From positions 1,483,001 through 1,547,000 of the forward strand of contig NZ_JAUALB010000001.1 of NCBI RefSeq assembly GCF_030345795.1: a DNA stretch of 64,000 nt. The letters run 5' to 3'. The notes below the pieces were generated by a model that ran no database searches, was not told where the DNA came from, and saw only the letters and a list, made by a program, of their open reading frames with translations. Below are positions 17,649-25,953 of the stretch, piece after piece. Within the stretch, counting starts at the first letter, position 1. The number at the start of each line of letters is the position of its first letter. Origin of the DNA: Micromonospora sp. WMMA1363. Lineage in GTDB: Bacteria > Actinomycetota > Actinomycetes > Mycobacteriales > Micromonosporaceae. Position numbers and translations under genes: made by a program.

Positions 17649-17755
17649 GTCCATCCGGGCGGAGTGGCGTCCGGCGAGGATCGCGGCGACCGCCGCGACC
17701 ACGGCCAGGGTCAGATCGACGAGGAACAGCGGTTCGAACCTGCGGAGGTCCTTCG

Positions 17756-17805
17756 CCAGGCACACGGTGGCCGGCCCCGCGCGGGGCCGGCCACCGTGTG
17801 CCTGG
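17756..17805. terminator. perfect 50-bp palindrome, bidirectional terminator
   Basis: Arms 17756-17778 and 17783-17805 pair without mismatch around gcgc. It lies between convergent genes and ends one base before the SRPBCC stop codon. It is the strongest hairpin seen in the window. Confidence 0.85.
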
Positions 17806-18243
17806 TCAGTGGCTCGATTCCACGGCCGTCTTGAGGGCGGCGAGCCAGGCGGTGAGGGAGGACGCCAGCGCGCTGCGCATCCCGTCCGGATCGGCGGTAA
17901 CGGGCGGTCCGTCCCAGGACTCGGCGGTGTGCACGTGCACGCCGTCACGGCGGGTTTCGAATGTCCACACGTGAATGCCGTCGATGCCGTGCGCAGGCCC
18001 GCCCCAGGCGATGCGCCGCAGGGGCCGGACGTCGCTGATCGTGGAGACGATCGACAGGCCCTGGGTCTGCCAGGCGAACGTGCTGCCCGGGCTGACCGGG
18101 CCTTCGAGGCGCGCCTGGTCGATGTCGTGCTGCCAGGTCGGCCACCGGTCGACGTCGGTGTGCAGGCGCCACACCGCCTCCAGCGACGCGGCGACGACGA
18201 TGGATGCCTCGACGACAACCACTGCGTCTTGGTCGACGTGCAC
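17806..18243 (-). CDS. SRPBCC (polyketide cyclase/START-like) family protein
   Basis: The 145-residue protein has the START-like pattern: a strand with VEASIVVAASLEAVWRLHTDVDRWPTW, a central sheet, and a long C-terminal helix (ALASSLTAWLAALKTAVE). Such proteins bind hydrophobic ligands. GTG 18243 with GAGGGG ahead of it is preferred to GTG 18264. It starts 11 bases after the upstream small membrane protein, with which it is probably co-transcribed. The ligand is unknown; the linked carotenoid oxygenase suggests an isoprenoid. Confidence 0.75.
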   Translation of the reverse strand: MHVDQDAVVVVEASIVVAASLEAVWRLHTDVDRWPTWQHDIDQARLEGPVSPGSTFAWQTQGLSIVSTISDVRPLRRIAWGGPAHGIDGIHVWTFETRRDGVHVHTAESWDGPPVTADPDGMRSALASSLTAWLAALKTAVESSH

Positions 18244-18254
18244 GGCAATCCCCC

Positions 18255-18590
18255 TCAGTCCCACAGGGACACGGCCACGACGGCCGCGGCGACCGGCACC
18301 AGCAGCCAGGGCTCCGCGAGCACAAGCAGTGCGGTCATGGCCAGCGCCGCGTAGAGCAAAGCCCTGGCCACCTTGCGGCGGTTACGCCGGGCGGCCTTCT
18401 TCGCCGTCTGGTCGACGTCGCCGAGCGGCGCCGGGCCACGCGGGGGCACCGGGCCACGCGGGGGCACCGGGCCACGCGGGGGCACCGGGCCACCAGCGGG
18501 CACCGGGTTCACCGCGACAGTCGGGTCGGCTCCTACAGTCGGCGTGTTCTCGACACTCATGTTCTCGACATTCACGTTCTCGACACTCAT
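18255..18590 (-). CDS. small repeat-rich membrane protein, unknown function
   Basis: The 111-residue protein begins with three near copies of a five-residue unit (MSVEN, VNVEN, MSVEN). A Pro/Gly segment follows with PVPPRG repeated three times plus a degenerate copy, then a basic stretch (KKAARRNRRK) and two hydrophobic helices (ALLYAALAMTALLVLA, LLVPVAAAVVAVSLW). It looks like a small inner-membrane protein with a flexible cytoplasmic tail. The start is ambiguous because the repeated unit carries ATG, GTG and ATG in frame. An operator-like site (18610-18627) lies just upstream. No family recognised. Confidence 0.65.
   Translation of the reverse strand: MSVENVNVENMSVENTPTVGADPTVAVNPVPAGGPVPPRGPVPPRGPVPPRGPAPLGDVDQTAKKAARRNRRKVARALLYAALAMTALLVLAEPWLLVPVAAAVVAVSLWD
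18431..18502 (-). repeat. 18-bp tandem repeat (3 exact, 1 degenerate copy)
   Basis: Units of ccgggccacgcgggggca at 18431-18448, 18449-18466 and 18467-18484, with a diverged fourth to 18502, encode the PVPPRG repeats. Such repeats can change copy number without shifting the frame. Confidence 0.9.
18546..18590 (-). repeat. 15-bp tandem repeat spanning the start codon
   Basis: Three units of gttctcgacactcat (the middle one with two changes) encode MSVEN, VNVEN and MSVEN and duplicate the start-codon region of the small membrane protein. Confidence 0.85.
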
Positions 18591-18609
18591 GGCACTACTC
18601 CCATCGTTA

Positions 18610-18627
18610 GAGTGGTTGATTACTCAC
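18610..18627 (+). promoter_or_regulatory. operator copy for the TetR at 21533-22093
   Basis: gagtggttgattactcac matches the site before the exporter gene (gagtggtcgatcactcac) at 16 of 18 positions. It lies 20 bp before the small membrane protein start. Confidence 0.65.
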
Positions 18628-18640
18628 TGGCGTGGCGAGA

Positions 18641-19996
18641 TCAGGCGATCTGCTCGTCGGGGATCCACGAGCCGTGGATGCCGGCGGTGACCCGCCGCGG
18701 CAGGCGGATCGTGGCGATCGGGTCGCGGTGCAGGTCACCGGCGTCGAGCACGAGCAGGCTCGAGGCGTCCCGGTGCAGGTCGCTGGTGACGGTGAGCAGA
18801 TATCCGTCGTCCTCACGGGTCGCGCCCGTCGCGGGAACGAAGACGGCCTCGCTGGGCAGCACGCCGGCACCGACGTCGAGGATCTGCCGGGTGCCGTCGC
18901 GCCGGTCGTACCTGACCACGCCGTGGTTGCCACCCCGGTCGTCGGGGAAGGCGATGGCGTACTGGTAGCGGTGTTCTCGACCGAGCAGGTCCTCGTTGAT
19001 GGTGGGAAACTCGACGTTGAGGTCGTCGCAGGGGCTCTCGACGACGGTGCCGGTGGCCGGGTCGACGGTCCACCGGTGGTTCACCGACCTGGTGATCGGC
19101 TCGCTGTGCCGTGGGCCGCCGTTGCCGGCCCACCAGTTCCAGGACAGCTTCCACCCCTCGCGGTCGACGGTGGGCCCCTCGATCACGATGCGACCCTGGG
19201 CATCCTCGTAGGCGTTGGCGAAGTGCAGCGCCTGCCCCGGCTCGATCGCGTACCAGCGGATACGCGCGGCACCGCCGGCTCCACGGGGCATGACGCCCAG
19301 TCGCGGCGCGATGTCGTCACTCCAGCGGTACGGGATGCCGGACGTCTCGGTGTGGTCGAACGTCACCGACATCTCCAGGAACACCACGTGGTTCTCGGTG
19401 ATGGCGAAGTCGTGCTTGAGCGCGGCGCTCGCACCCGGCACCTGCTCGCTGAGCACGATCTCCCCGTCCGCGGCAGCAACGTGGTACGTCAGGAACGGCG
19501 GCACCGGCGAGGAACCGAAGAAGTGCAGCTCGCCGGTGACCGGGTCCTGCTTGGGGTGCGCGGTCATCGCCGTGGTCAGCCTGCCGGAGAAGTCGTAGCC
19601 GCCGACGGTCTCCAACTCGCGGGTCAGCTCGAACGGATAGTTCGCCTCGCACAGCGCCAGCAGCCGCCCGGCGTGCTCGACGATGTGGGTGCCGGCGGTG
19701 CTTGCCGAGTAGTCCGGGCCCCGCTCGGTCAGGTACGGGGCACCGTCCAACGCCGGCGTGCGCACCCACCGGTTGCGGTACCACTCCGCGTGCCCGTCGC
19801 GCAGGCGAATACCGTGCACCATGCCGCTGCCCTTCCACCAGTGCGTCGGGGTGATGCCCGGCTTGGGGTTGTGGCCGTTGCGGACCAGTTGCCCGGACAG
19901 CTCCGGCGGCAGCTTCCCCTCCACCGTCAGGTCGAAGCTGGTTGCCTCGTCGACGACCGGCGTGTAGTGGCCGGTCAGGTACGGCTTGGTGTCCAT
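18641..19996 (-). CDS. carotenoid cleavage oxygenase (RPE65 family)
   Basis: The 451-residue non-haem iron dioxygenase has four iron-binding His in family context: His147 (MTAHPK), His195 (ALKHDFAIT), His258 (ALHFANAYE) and His441 (AGIHGSW), on a seven-bladed propeller pattern. It should cleave a carotenoid, apocarotenoid or stilbene double bond using oxygen. AAGGAA precedes ATG 19996, and the DHA2 exporter gene ends 16 bases upstream, so the two are probably one operon. The substrate is not evident; lignostilbene-type activity is an alternative. Confidence 0.9.
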   Translation of the reverse strand: MDTKPYLTGHYTPVVDEATSFDLTVEGKLPPELSGQLVRNGHNPKPGITPTHWWKGSGMVHGIRLRDGHAEWYRNRWVRTPALDGAPYLTERGPDYSASTAGTHIVEHAGRLLALCEANYPFELTRELETVGGYDFSGRLTTAMTAHPKQDPVTGELHFFGSSPVPPFLTYHVAAADGEIVLSEQVPGASAALKHDFAITENHVVFLEMSVTFDHTETSGIPYRWSDDIAPRLGVMPRGAGGAARIRWYAIEPGQALHFANAYEDAQGRIVIEGPTVDREGWKLSWNWWAGNGGPRHSEPITRSVNHRWTVDPATGTVVESPCDDLNVEFPTINEDLLGREHRYQYAIAFPDDRGGNHGVVRYDRRDGTRQILDVGAGVLPSEAVFVPATGATREDDGYLLTVTSDLHRDASSLLVLDAGDLHRDPIATIRLPRRVTAGIHGSWIPDEQIA

Positions 19997-20012
19997 GCTG
20001 GATTCCTTTCGA

Positions 20013-21431
20013 TCAGCGCCGGGCGATGCCGGCGGGAACGGTGAACAGTGCCGCGAGCGCCGCGAGAGCGGCGATCACGAATCCGGTGCGAAACGACCAC
20101 CGGAAGCCTTGGGCCAGGGCCTCGACACCGCCGTGGCCACCTCGGGTTGCGGCGACGCTCGCCGCCGCGGTCAGCAGGGCCAGCCCGAGGCCGCCGCCGA
20201 CCTGTCGGGTGGTGTTGACCAGGCCGCTGGCCAGGCCGGACTCATCGGGATCGACCCCGTTGACACCCAGCGTGGTCAGCAGCACGAACGCCAGGCCCAG
20301 GCCGACGCCGATGAGCAGCATGGGGCCGAGCAGATCAGCGACGAACGACGCGTCCGAAGGCACCACGCCCAGCCAGGCCAGTCCGGCGGCCAGCACGGCG
20401 AACGCGCCGACCAGGCTCGTGCGCCCACCCAGTCGGGCGGCCACCCGTGGCGCCAGCCCGGACGCCACCACGGTGGCTCCGGCCAGTGGTAGCTGTGACA
20501 GCCCGGCCGTCAGTGGGCGGTAGCCCAGAACCTGTTGCTGCAGCAGCGGCAGGTAGAAGAACAACCCGATCCAGACGGCGCCGAGCAGCAGCATCAGGGC
20601 GTTGGCCGGGCCGACCGGGCCGCTACGCAGGATGCCCAGCCGCACCAGCGGATCGGCGGCGCGCCGCTGCCATCCGACGAACATGGCGAGCACGACCACG
20701 CCACCCGCCAGTGCGGCCACCGGCAGGGGTGCACCCCAACCGGCTCGCGGACCGGCCGACAGCGCGTAGACCAACGCGGTCACCCCGACCGTGACCATCA
20801 GCGCCCCGGCGGCATCCAGCCGACGATGCCCGGCAGGCACGTCGCGCGGCACCAGCGAGGGAGTCACGACGACTGTGACGAGCGCGAGCAACGCCGTCAG
20901 CACGAAGATCGAGCGCCAGCCCAACGTCTGCGTCAGCACTCCGCTGAACAGCACTCCGGCTGCCCCGCCCAGACCCGACACCGCGCCCACGATGCCGAGC
21001 GCCCGTCGCCGCTGCGCTGGCGCCGCGAACATCACCACCGTGATCGCCAGTGCCGTCGGCGCGAGCAACGCCGCCCCGATTCCCTGAGCCGCACGTGCGG
21101 CCAGCAGCACGGGTTCGGTCCATGCCCCGGCTGCCGCCAGCGATCCGGCCGTCAGGACCACGCCTCCCGCCAGCAGCACGCGACGCCGTCCCAGTAGGTC
21201 GCCTAGCCGCCCGCCCAGCAACAGCAGTCCACCGAACGGCAGCAGGTATGCGTTGATCACCCAGGACAGACCCGCCGGGGACATGCGCCACTGGGTGGCG
21301 ATGGCGTCCAGCGCCACATTGACGATCGAGGTGTTGAGCACCACCAGGAACTGCGCGAAAGCCAGCAGCGCCAGTGCGCGGGACCCAGCCCGTGGTGTCG
21401 TCATGGCCGACTGCCTGATGTCCGTTTCCAT
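20013..21431 (-). CDS. MFS drug exporter, DHA2 family
   Basis: The 472-residue permease has about 14 hydrophobic segments and the DHA2 motifs: NTSIVNVALDAI in TM1, GGRLGDLLGRRR between TM2 and TM3, and a motif-C-like GAVSGLGGAAGVLFSG in TM5. It should export a hydrophobic compound by proton antiport. ATG 21431 is preferred over 21467 and 21404 because GGAG lies 8 bases upstream. Two tandem operator copies for the divergent TetR lie just before it, and the carotenoid oxygenase follows. Confidence 0.87.
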   Translation of the reverse strand: METDIRQSAMTTPRAGSRALALLAFAQFLVVLNTSIVNVALDAIATQWRMSPAGLSWVINAYLLPFGGLLLLGGRLGDLLGRRRVLLAGGVVLTAGSLAAAGAWTEPVLLAARAAQGIGAALLAPTALAITVVMFAAPAQRRRALGIVGAVSGLGGAAGVLFSGVLTQTLGWRSIFVLTALLALVTVVVTPSLVPRDVPAGHRRLDAAGALMVTVGVTALVYALSAGPRAGWGAPLPVAALAGGVVVLAMFVGWQRRAADPLVRLGILRSGPVGPANALMLLLGAVWIGLFFYLPLLQQQVLGYRPLTAGLSQLPLAGATVVASGLAPRVAARLGGRTSLVGAFAVLAAGLAWLGVVPSDASFVADLLGPMLLIGVGLGLAFVLLTTLGVNGVDPDESGLASGLVNTTRQVGGGLGLALLTAAASVAATRGGHGGVEALAQGFRWSFRTGFVIAALAALAALFTVPAGIARR

Positions 21432-21450
21432 AACCTCGCTCCGAAGAAGG

Positions 21451-21491
21451 ATTGGCCAATCACTCACTCATAGGAGTGGTCGATCACTCAC
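21451..21491. promoter_or_regulatory. two tandem operator copies before the exporter gene
   Basis: attggccaatcactcac (21451-21467) and gagtggtcgatcactcac (21474-21491) are related 17-18-mers in the same direction, 23-24 bp apart. The second has palindromic arms GAGTG/CACTC. They match sites at 18610 and 22094. Confidence 0.7.
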
Positions 21492-21532
21492 CCGGTGTCG
21501 GCTGTCACGTCCGACCGGAACCGCATTGATCG

Positions 21533-22093
21533 TCAGTGCCGCAGGCCCGCCGCCAGCGTCCTGGCCCAGGGCGCGTCGAGGTCCTCCGCGCCCATGGTCA
21601 CCACCAGATTGCACAGCGCGCCCCTGGCGACGAACTCCTGCACCTGCTCCTCGCTGCCGCCGGACACGCTCCGCGCGTACTCGACCAGCCGGGCATAGCC
21701 GTCACGCACCGCGCGGCGCACCTCCGGAACCGACACGGCGGCGCACTGCGCGTGCATCTGCACCAACAGTAGATCCTGATCGCGGATCAACATGGCATAG
21801 GCGTCGGCCATGGCGGCCAACACGACCTCGGGCGAGGCGCTCCGGGCGGATGCCGCACCCTTGCTGATGCTGTCGCGGATCCGCTCGAAGGCCCGCTCGA
21901 CCACCGCCGCGAACAACGACTCCTTGTCCGGAAACAGCCGGTAGAGGTATGCCTGCGAGATTCCCGCCCGTTTCGCGACGTCCACCGTGGTGGTGCCGAA
22001 GTACCCACGGCTGGCGAACGCGCCGATGGCCGTGGAGAGCACATCCTGCCGGCGCTCCTCGGCGGTGGACAGGGTACGGGCTTGGCTTGGCAT
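21533..22093 (-). CDS. TetR family regulator of the exporter/oxygenase operon
   Basis: The 186-residue repressor has an N-terminal HTH (GTTTVDVAKRAGISQAYLYRLF, about 33-54) followed by the AcrR-like DKESLFAAVVERAF helix. The upstream-extended frame is ignored; ATG 22093 begins MPSQARTLSTAEERR, and the operator copy at 22094-22111 abuts it. It lies upstream of the exporter gene on the same strand, with related sites at the exporter and small-membrane-protein promoters. Confidence 0.88.
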   Translation of the reverse strand: MPSQARTLSTAEERRQDVLSTAIGAFASRGYFGTTTVDVAKRAGISQAYLYRLFPDKESLFAAVVERAFERIRDSISKGAASARSASPEVVLAAMADAYAMLIRDQDLLLVQMHAQCAAVSVPEVRRAVRDGYARLVEYARSVSGGSEEQVQEFVARGALCNLVVTMGAEDLDAPWARTLAAGLRH

Positions 22094-22111
22094 GTGAGTA
22101 GTTAACCACAC
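22094..22111 (-). promoter_or_regulatory. operator copy at the tetR start codon
   Basis: The minus-strand gtgtggttaactactcac differs at 3 of 18 positions from the copy at 18610. It touches the start codon, so repressor would cover the promoter or initiation region (autoregulation). Confidence 0.6.
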
Positions 22112-22164
22112 CCTCTCTTCGTGCCGCAACGGGCGCGGCTCGCCGAACAGGGTGGCCAGCAGGA

Positions 22165-22707
22165 TCAGCCGCGCTCGAGCGGAATCTCGAAGGCGGTGAC
22201 CATGTAGCCCATCAACGAGTACAGCCCACACAGGGCGACCACCTCGACGATGCCAGCGGTGCCGTGCGCGGCCACGAACCGATCCTGCACGTCCCCCGGG
22301 ACCGGCCGCGCGGCGACAACGGCATCGACCACCTCCAGCGCAGCCCGCGTCGCGTCGGGAAGATCGTCGGGGATCTCGCCGGACGCCAGCCGGTCGATCG
22401 TGGTGGGACTGACGCCGGCGAGCCGGGCCGGCCGTTGGTGGTGTGACCACTCGTAGGAGAGGCCGCAGCGCCGTGCGAACCGGAGGATGACGAGTTCCCG
22501 CACGTCGTCGGGGAGAGTCGCATGGAACCGTAGGTGTTCGCCGAGTGCGCCGACCTTGACGGCCACCCCGGGATTGTTGAACATCCGCACGTAGACGTCC
22601 CCGAGCGTAGCCCGGCCGTCGGCGTGGGCCCGCGCGTCAGCCATACGCTCGTAGGCGGCACGGTCGTCACCCCGCAGGCGCTCCGTCGGGTCAGGCAACG
22701 TCGCCAT
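22165..22707 (-). CDS. carboxymuconolactone decarboxylase (CMD) family protein
   Basis: The 180-residue helical protein carries the CMD core VRELVILRFARRCGLSYEWSHHQRPARLAGVS (E-W-x-x-H-x-x-x-A near residues 85-95). It has no CxxC pair, so AhpD-type peroxidase chemistry is unlikely. ATG 22707 overlaps the stop of the ThDP enzyme upstream (ATGA). The two were one operon before the IS insertion. The reaction is unknown. Confidence 0.78.
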   Translation of the reverse strand: MATLPDPTERLRGDDRAAYERMADARAHADGRATLGDVYVRMFNNPGVAVKVGALGEHLRFHATLPDDVRELVILRFARRCGLSYEWSHHQRPARLAGVSPTTIDRLASGEIPDDLPDATRAALEVVDAVVAARPVPGDVQDRFVAAHGTAGIVEVVALCGLYSLMGYMVTAFEIPLERG

Positions 22708-24350
22708 CAGTCGTTGTCCTCCCACTCCTGCTGGCGCTCCCGCCAGACCCCGGCCGGGGTCGGGTAGGTCTTGTCGATGACGAGGTCGATGAGGTACGGC
22801 CCCGACGCGGCGAGCCCCCGGGCAACGGCCGCCGCGATCTGTCCCGGCTGCTCGACCCGCTCCCCGTCGGCGCCCACCGAGCGGGCGAATCCCACCCAGT
22901 CGATGCCCGGAATGTCGGTCAGCCGTTCCGCGCCCGGACCGATCTTGGATGCGCGGTACCAGATGTTGCCGTAGGCACGGTTGTTCATCACGGCGACGAC
23001 AACAGGGATTCGCTCACGACTCGCGGTGTGCAGCTCCATACCGTGCATCAACAGGCATCCGTCGCCGGTGGCGATCAACATCGGCTGCCCCGGCCGGGCC
23101 AGCTTGGCCCCGATGCCGAGCGGGATGGCACCCCCCATCGGTCCGAGGTTGGTGAGGGAGAAGTGGGTGCCGGGCTGGCGGATGTTCCAGTACTCGGCGA
23201 ACCAGGCGCGGTGGGCACCCGAGTCCACACACAGCACGGCGTCGTCGGGAAAGGCGGCCCGCAACTCCGCCACCACCCGAGCCGGGTGCATCGGTATCGC
23301 GTCGCTGCGGGTGTCCTCCGGACGGTACCGGGCGTCCCCGCCGGCCCGCACCCGCTGAAGTAGCGCGTGCCTGGCGTCGCGTCCCGCCGCCAGGCCCGGC
23401 GCGTCCCGCACGGTCGCAAGGCGCTGGAACACCTCGGCGGGATTGCTGACCACGGCCAGGTCGCACGGCCAGGTACGACTGATCGGCGCCGGGCGGCTGT
23501 CGATCTGGACGAGCGCGCGGGACGGCAGCATGGCCGGGTCCCACTGCAACGTGTCACGCTGCGACAGGCCCGAACCGACCACGACGAGGACGTCGACGTC
23601 GCCCGAGCGGATAGCGTCGATCGCCCACCGGGTGCCGCCGTAGCCGAAGACGCCGAGCGCGAGCGGGTGAGTCTCGGGTAACGTGCCCTTGCCCGACAGC
23701 GTCGTAGCCACCGGCACGTCGAAACGTTCGACGAACGCCCGTAGCGTGTCGGTCGCCCCCGACTGCTGCACGCCCGGGCCGGCGAGCACGACGATCCGTC
23801 GGTTGTCGGGATCCTCAAGCAGGGTTACCAGCTTCTGGAGGGCCTGCTCGTCAATGGTCCGCGGGTGCAGCAGCGACTCGGGCAGGCGCCTTGGCTCGGC
23901 GTCCAGCTCCGCCCGCTGGACGTCGAGGGGCACCGACAGGTGGGCCGGGGTCCGCTCGGTCATGACGTGGGTGATCGCGCGTCGTAGGTGTTGGGGAACG
24001 ACCCGGCGCGACGACAGCGACAGCGACATCCCGGTCACCGGCCGCAGCACGTCGAGGTCGTCGAGTGCCGCGCCCGACGCGTCCTGGAAGCCGCCCATGC
24101 CCTCCCACGAGCGAGGCACCTCGCCGCTGATGACGATCACCGAGCTGCGGTCGGCCTTCGCTCCGGCGAGCGCGGTGGCCATGTTGAGCACACCGGGACC
24201 GCCGATGCCCAGGCAAAGTCCGATGCCGCCGGAGGCGCGGGCGTAGCCGTCTGCCATGTATGCGGCACCGCCCTCGAACGCTGCCACGATCGCACGTAGG
24301 CCCGCGGTCTCGGTGAGCGGTGAGCTTCCCCCGCTTTGCTGGAGCGGTGG

Positions 24351-25277
24351 TTACCTGCTGCCGGCTGGCGCAGGGGTGGCGATAGGTGGTTCGGCTGGTT
24401 GCCTCTGGTGGGTGTGCCAGGCGGTCTCGTACTCGTTCGGGCTGAGGTAGCCCAGTTCCTTCTGGATGCGGCGGGTGTTGTACCAGCCGTCGATGTAGGC
24501 GAAGATCGCGTTCTCGGCCTCGTCGCGGGTCCGCCAGCTCGTGCGGTAGACGAGTTCGATCTTCAGCGTCGACCAGAAATTCTCCATCAGGGCGTTGTCG
24601 TAGCTGTCGCCGACGGAGCCCATCGAGGGCAGGATCCCGTTGTCCTGTAAGCGTTCCGCGAACCGGAACGATGTGTAGTTCGACCCGCGATCTGAGTGGT
24701 GGATCAACTGGCCGTCGCGGACGTCGCGCGACCAGATGCCGTATTCGAGGGCGGCGAGGATCAGGTCGGTGTCGCAGCGGTTGGAGGTCTTCCAGCCGAC
24801 GATTCGGCGGGAGAAGACGTCGCGGACCGCGGCGAGCCAGAACACGCCTTCGCCGCAGGGGATGCGGGTGGCGTCGGCGACCCAGAGCCGGTTCGGCCCG
24901 GTGGCGGTGAACTGCCGCCCGACAAGGTCCGGCGCCGGTGTGTGCCGTGGGTCCTGCCGCGTGGAGCCGCCGCGCCAGCCGCGGCGCAGGAACGCGCCCT
25001 GCCAGCCCTGCTGCGTCATCAGCCGCTCGACGCGTTTGCGACCCACGTAGATGCCGTCGCGGCGTAGCTGGCGGTGGACCCGGTCCGCGCCGTAGGTGCG
25101 CCCGGAGGTCTCCCAGATCTCGTGAATGTTGGAGATCAGGCCCAGGTCGACCACGTCGCGGTCGCAGGGCGCCTCGGCCTGCTTGACCCACGCGTAGTAG
25201 GTCGAAGCGCCGATGTTCAGGACCCGTAGCAGGAGCGCGACCGCGAACTGGTCACGGTGTTCATCAATGAACGTCAT
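24351..25277 (-). CDS. IS3-family transposase OrfB (integrase core)
   Basis: The 308-residue DDE transposase has an HTH_21-like N-terminus (YGADRVHRQLRRDGIYVGRKRVERLM) and an rve core with the triad Asp in WVADATRI, Asp in IHHSDRGSNYTS and Glu in ALMENFWSTLK. Its ATG (25277) overlaps the orfA stop as ATGA, so coupling rather than the usual -1 frameshift fusion may supply it. The frame is intact. Confidence 0.92.
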   Translation of the reverse strand: MTFIDEHRDQFAVALLLRVLNIGASTYYAWVKQAEAPCDRDVVDLGLISNIHEIWETSGRTYGADRVHRQLRRDGIYVGRKRVERLMTQQGWQGAFLRRGWRGGSTRQDPRHTPAPDLVGRQFTATGPNRLWVADATRIPCGEGVFWLAAVRDVFSRRIVGWKTSNRCDTDLILAALEYGIWSRDVRDGQLIHHSDRGSNYTSFRFAERLQDNGILPSMGSVGDSYDNALMENFWSTLKIELVYRTSWRTRDEAENAIFAYIDGWYNTRRIQKELGYLSPNEYETAWHTHQRQPAEPPIATPAPAGSR

Positions 25278-25585
25278 GACCGTCGCCGGGTCGGGTCGAG
25301 CTCCGCCGCGAAATACGCGCTCGCCGCTTTCAGGATCTCGTTGGCCCGCCGCAGCTCGGTGACCTCCCTGCGCAGCCGGCGGTTCTCCTCGACCATCTCG
25401 CTGGTCGGCCGGTCGTGACGCTCACCCGTGTCAGCCTCGGCCTGACGGATCCAGTTCCTGAGCGCCTCGTGATGCACGCCGAGCTGCTCGGCCAAGCGCC
25501 GGATCACCGGCTTCGGGTCCGATTCGCGGTACAAGCGCACAGCGCGCTGACGGAGCTCATCGGGGTACTTCTTCGGTGCTGCCAC
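25274..25585 (-). CDS. IS3-family transposase OrfA
   Basis: The 103-residue protein has the Tnp HTH (DELRQRAVRLYRES, then VIRRLAEQLGVHHEALRNWI) and a leucine-zipper-like C-terminal helix (VEENRRLRREVTELRRANEILK). GTG 25585 (VAAPKKYP) is preferred because GGGGGAGGAAG lies just before it and related proteins start at this point; ATG 25633 would sit in the terminal repeat. Confidence 0.88.
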   Translation of the reverse strand: MAAPKKYPDELRQRAVRLYRESDPKPVIRRLAEQLGVHHEALRNWIRQAEADTGERHDRPTSEMVEENRRLRREVTELRRANEILKAASAYFAAELDPTRRRS

Positions 25586-25750
25586 GGATACTTCCTCCCC
25601 CACGGCCATCAGACCATGGTCAAGAAACTCCATGAAAGCGGGGGTGGCTCACGGCGCCATGAAGGGGTCGTTCAGTCCTCCGAGGCCGATGAAGGCGTGC
25701 CGCACCCCGTGGTCGCGCAGCATCGTGATCAGGTACTCGGTCACTCGCAC

Positions 25751-25953
25751 CAGGTCACTCCTCGCGTGGGTCGTGAATCGCCGCCGGATCGAAGTGGGAG
25801 ACGTCCACTGCTGACACGAAACGAGAGCCGGCACGACACAGTCGTCACACCCGTATCGTACGAACTTAAGGCGTAAGTAACGGCGTAGGACCATTACTGG
25901 CAAGGTTCGGTCGACAGCGCGACCGGTGGTGTCGGCGCACCACCCGGGGGGGT
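25751..25953. other. upstream region of the ThDP gene
   Basis: About 200 bases of comparatively AT-rich DNA without a convincing gene. ACTTA-aggcg-TAAGT (25864-25878) and the palindrome tcgtacga (25856-25863) lie where the promoter of the ThDP gene would be expected. Confidence 0.35.

Larger units (their letters stand above)
24321..25651 (-). mobile_element. IS3-family insertion sequence, complete
   Basis: The 1331-bp element has imperfect terminal inverted repeats of 23 bp (24321-24343 and 25629-25651, 19 matches) and a 3-bp target duplication CGG (24318-24320 and 25652-25654). It carries orfA and orfB with an ATGA overlap. It disrupts the ThDP gene. Confidence 0.88.
22707..25750 (-). pseudogene. 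ThDP-dependent acetolactate synthase-like enzyme, split by an IS3-type element
   Basis: The 3' part (22707-24320) encodes the bulk of a ThDP enzyme: catalytic Glu in AAFEGGAAYMADGYAR, a central FAD-type domain, and GDGCLLMHGMELH...MNNRAYGN for ThDP and magnesium. The missing N-terminus lies beyond the insertion, at 25655-25750: GTG 25750 with GAGGAG before it, reading VRVTEYLITMLRDHGVRHAF, then LGGLNDPFMAP. Removing the element and one copy of the CGG target repeat joins FMAP to LTETAGLRAIVAAFEGG in frame, giving 569 residues. The family includes acetolactate synthases and 2-oxoacid decarboxylases. The insertion probably also silences the downstream CMD gene. Confidence 0.88.

Noticed and set aside
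17649-17755. Short minus-strand membrane-like frame (FEPLFLVDLTLAVVAAVAAILAG)
   Set aside because: It has no start codon or ribosome site, runs on antisense to the PhnZ-like gene, and is cut from any upstream start by the palindrome.
18431-18502. Possible CRISPR-like or IS end repeat
   Set aside because: The units have no spacers and are coding repeats of a small membrane protein.
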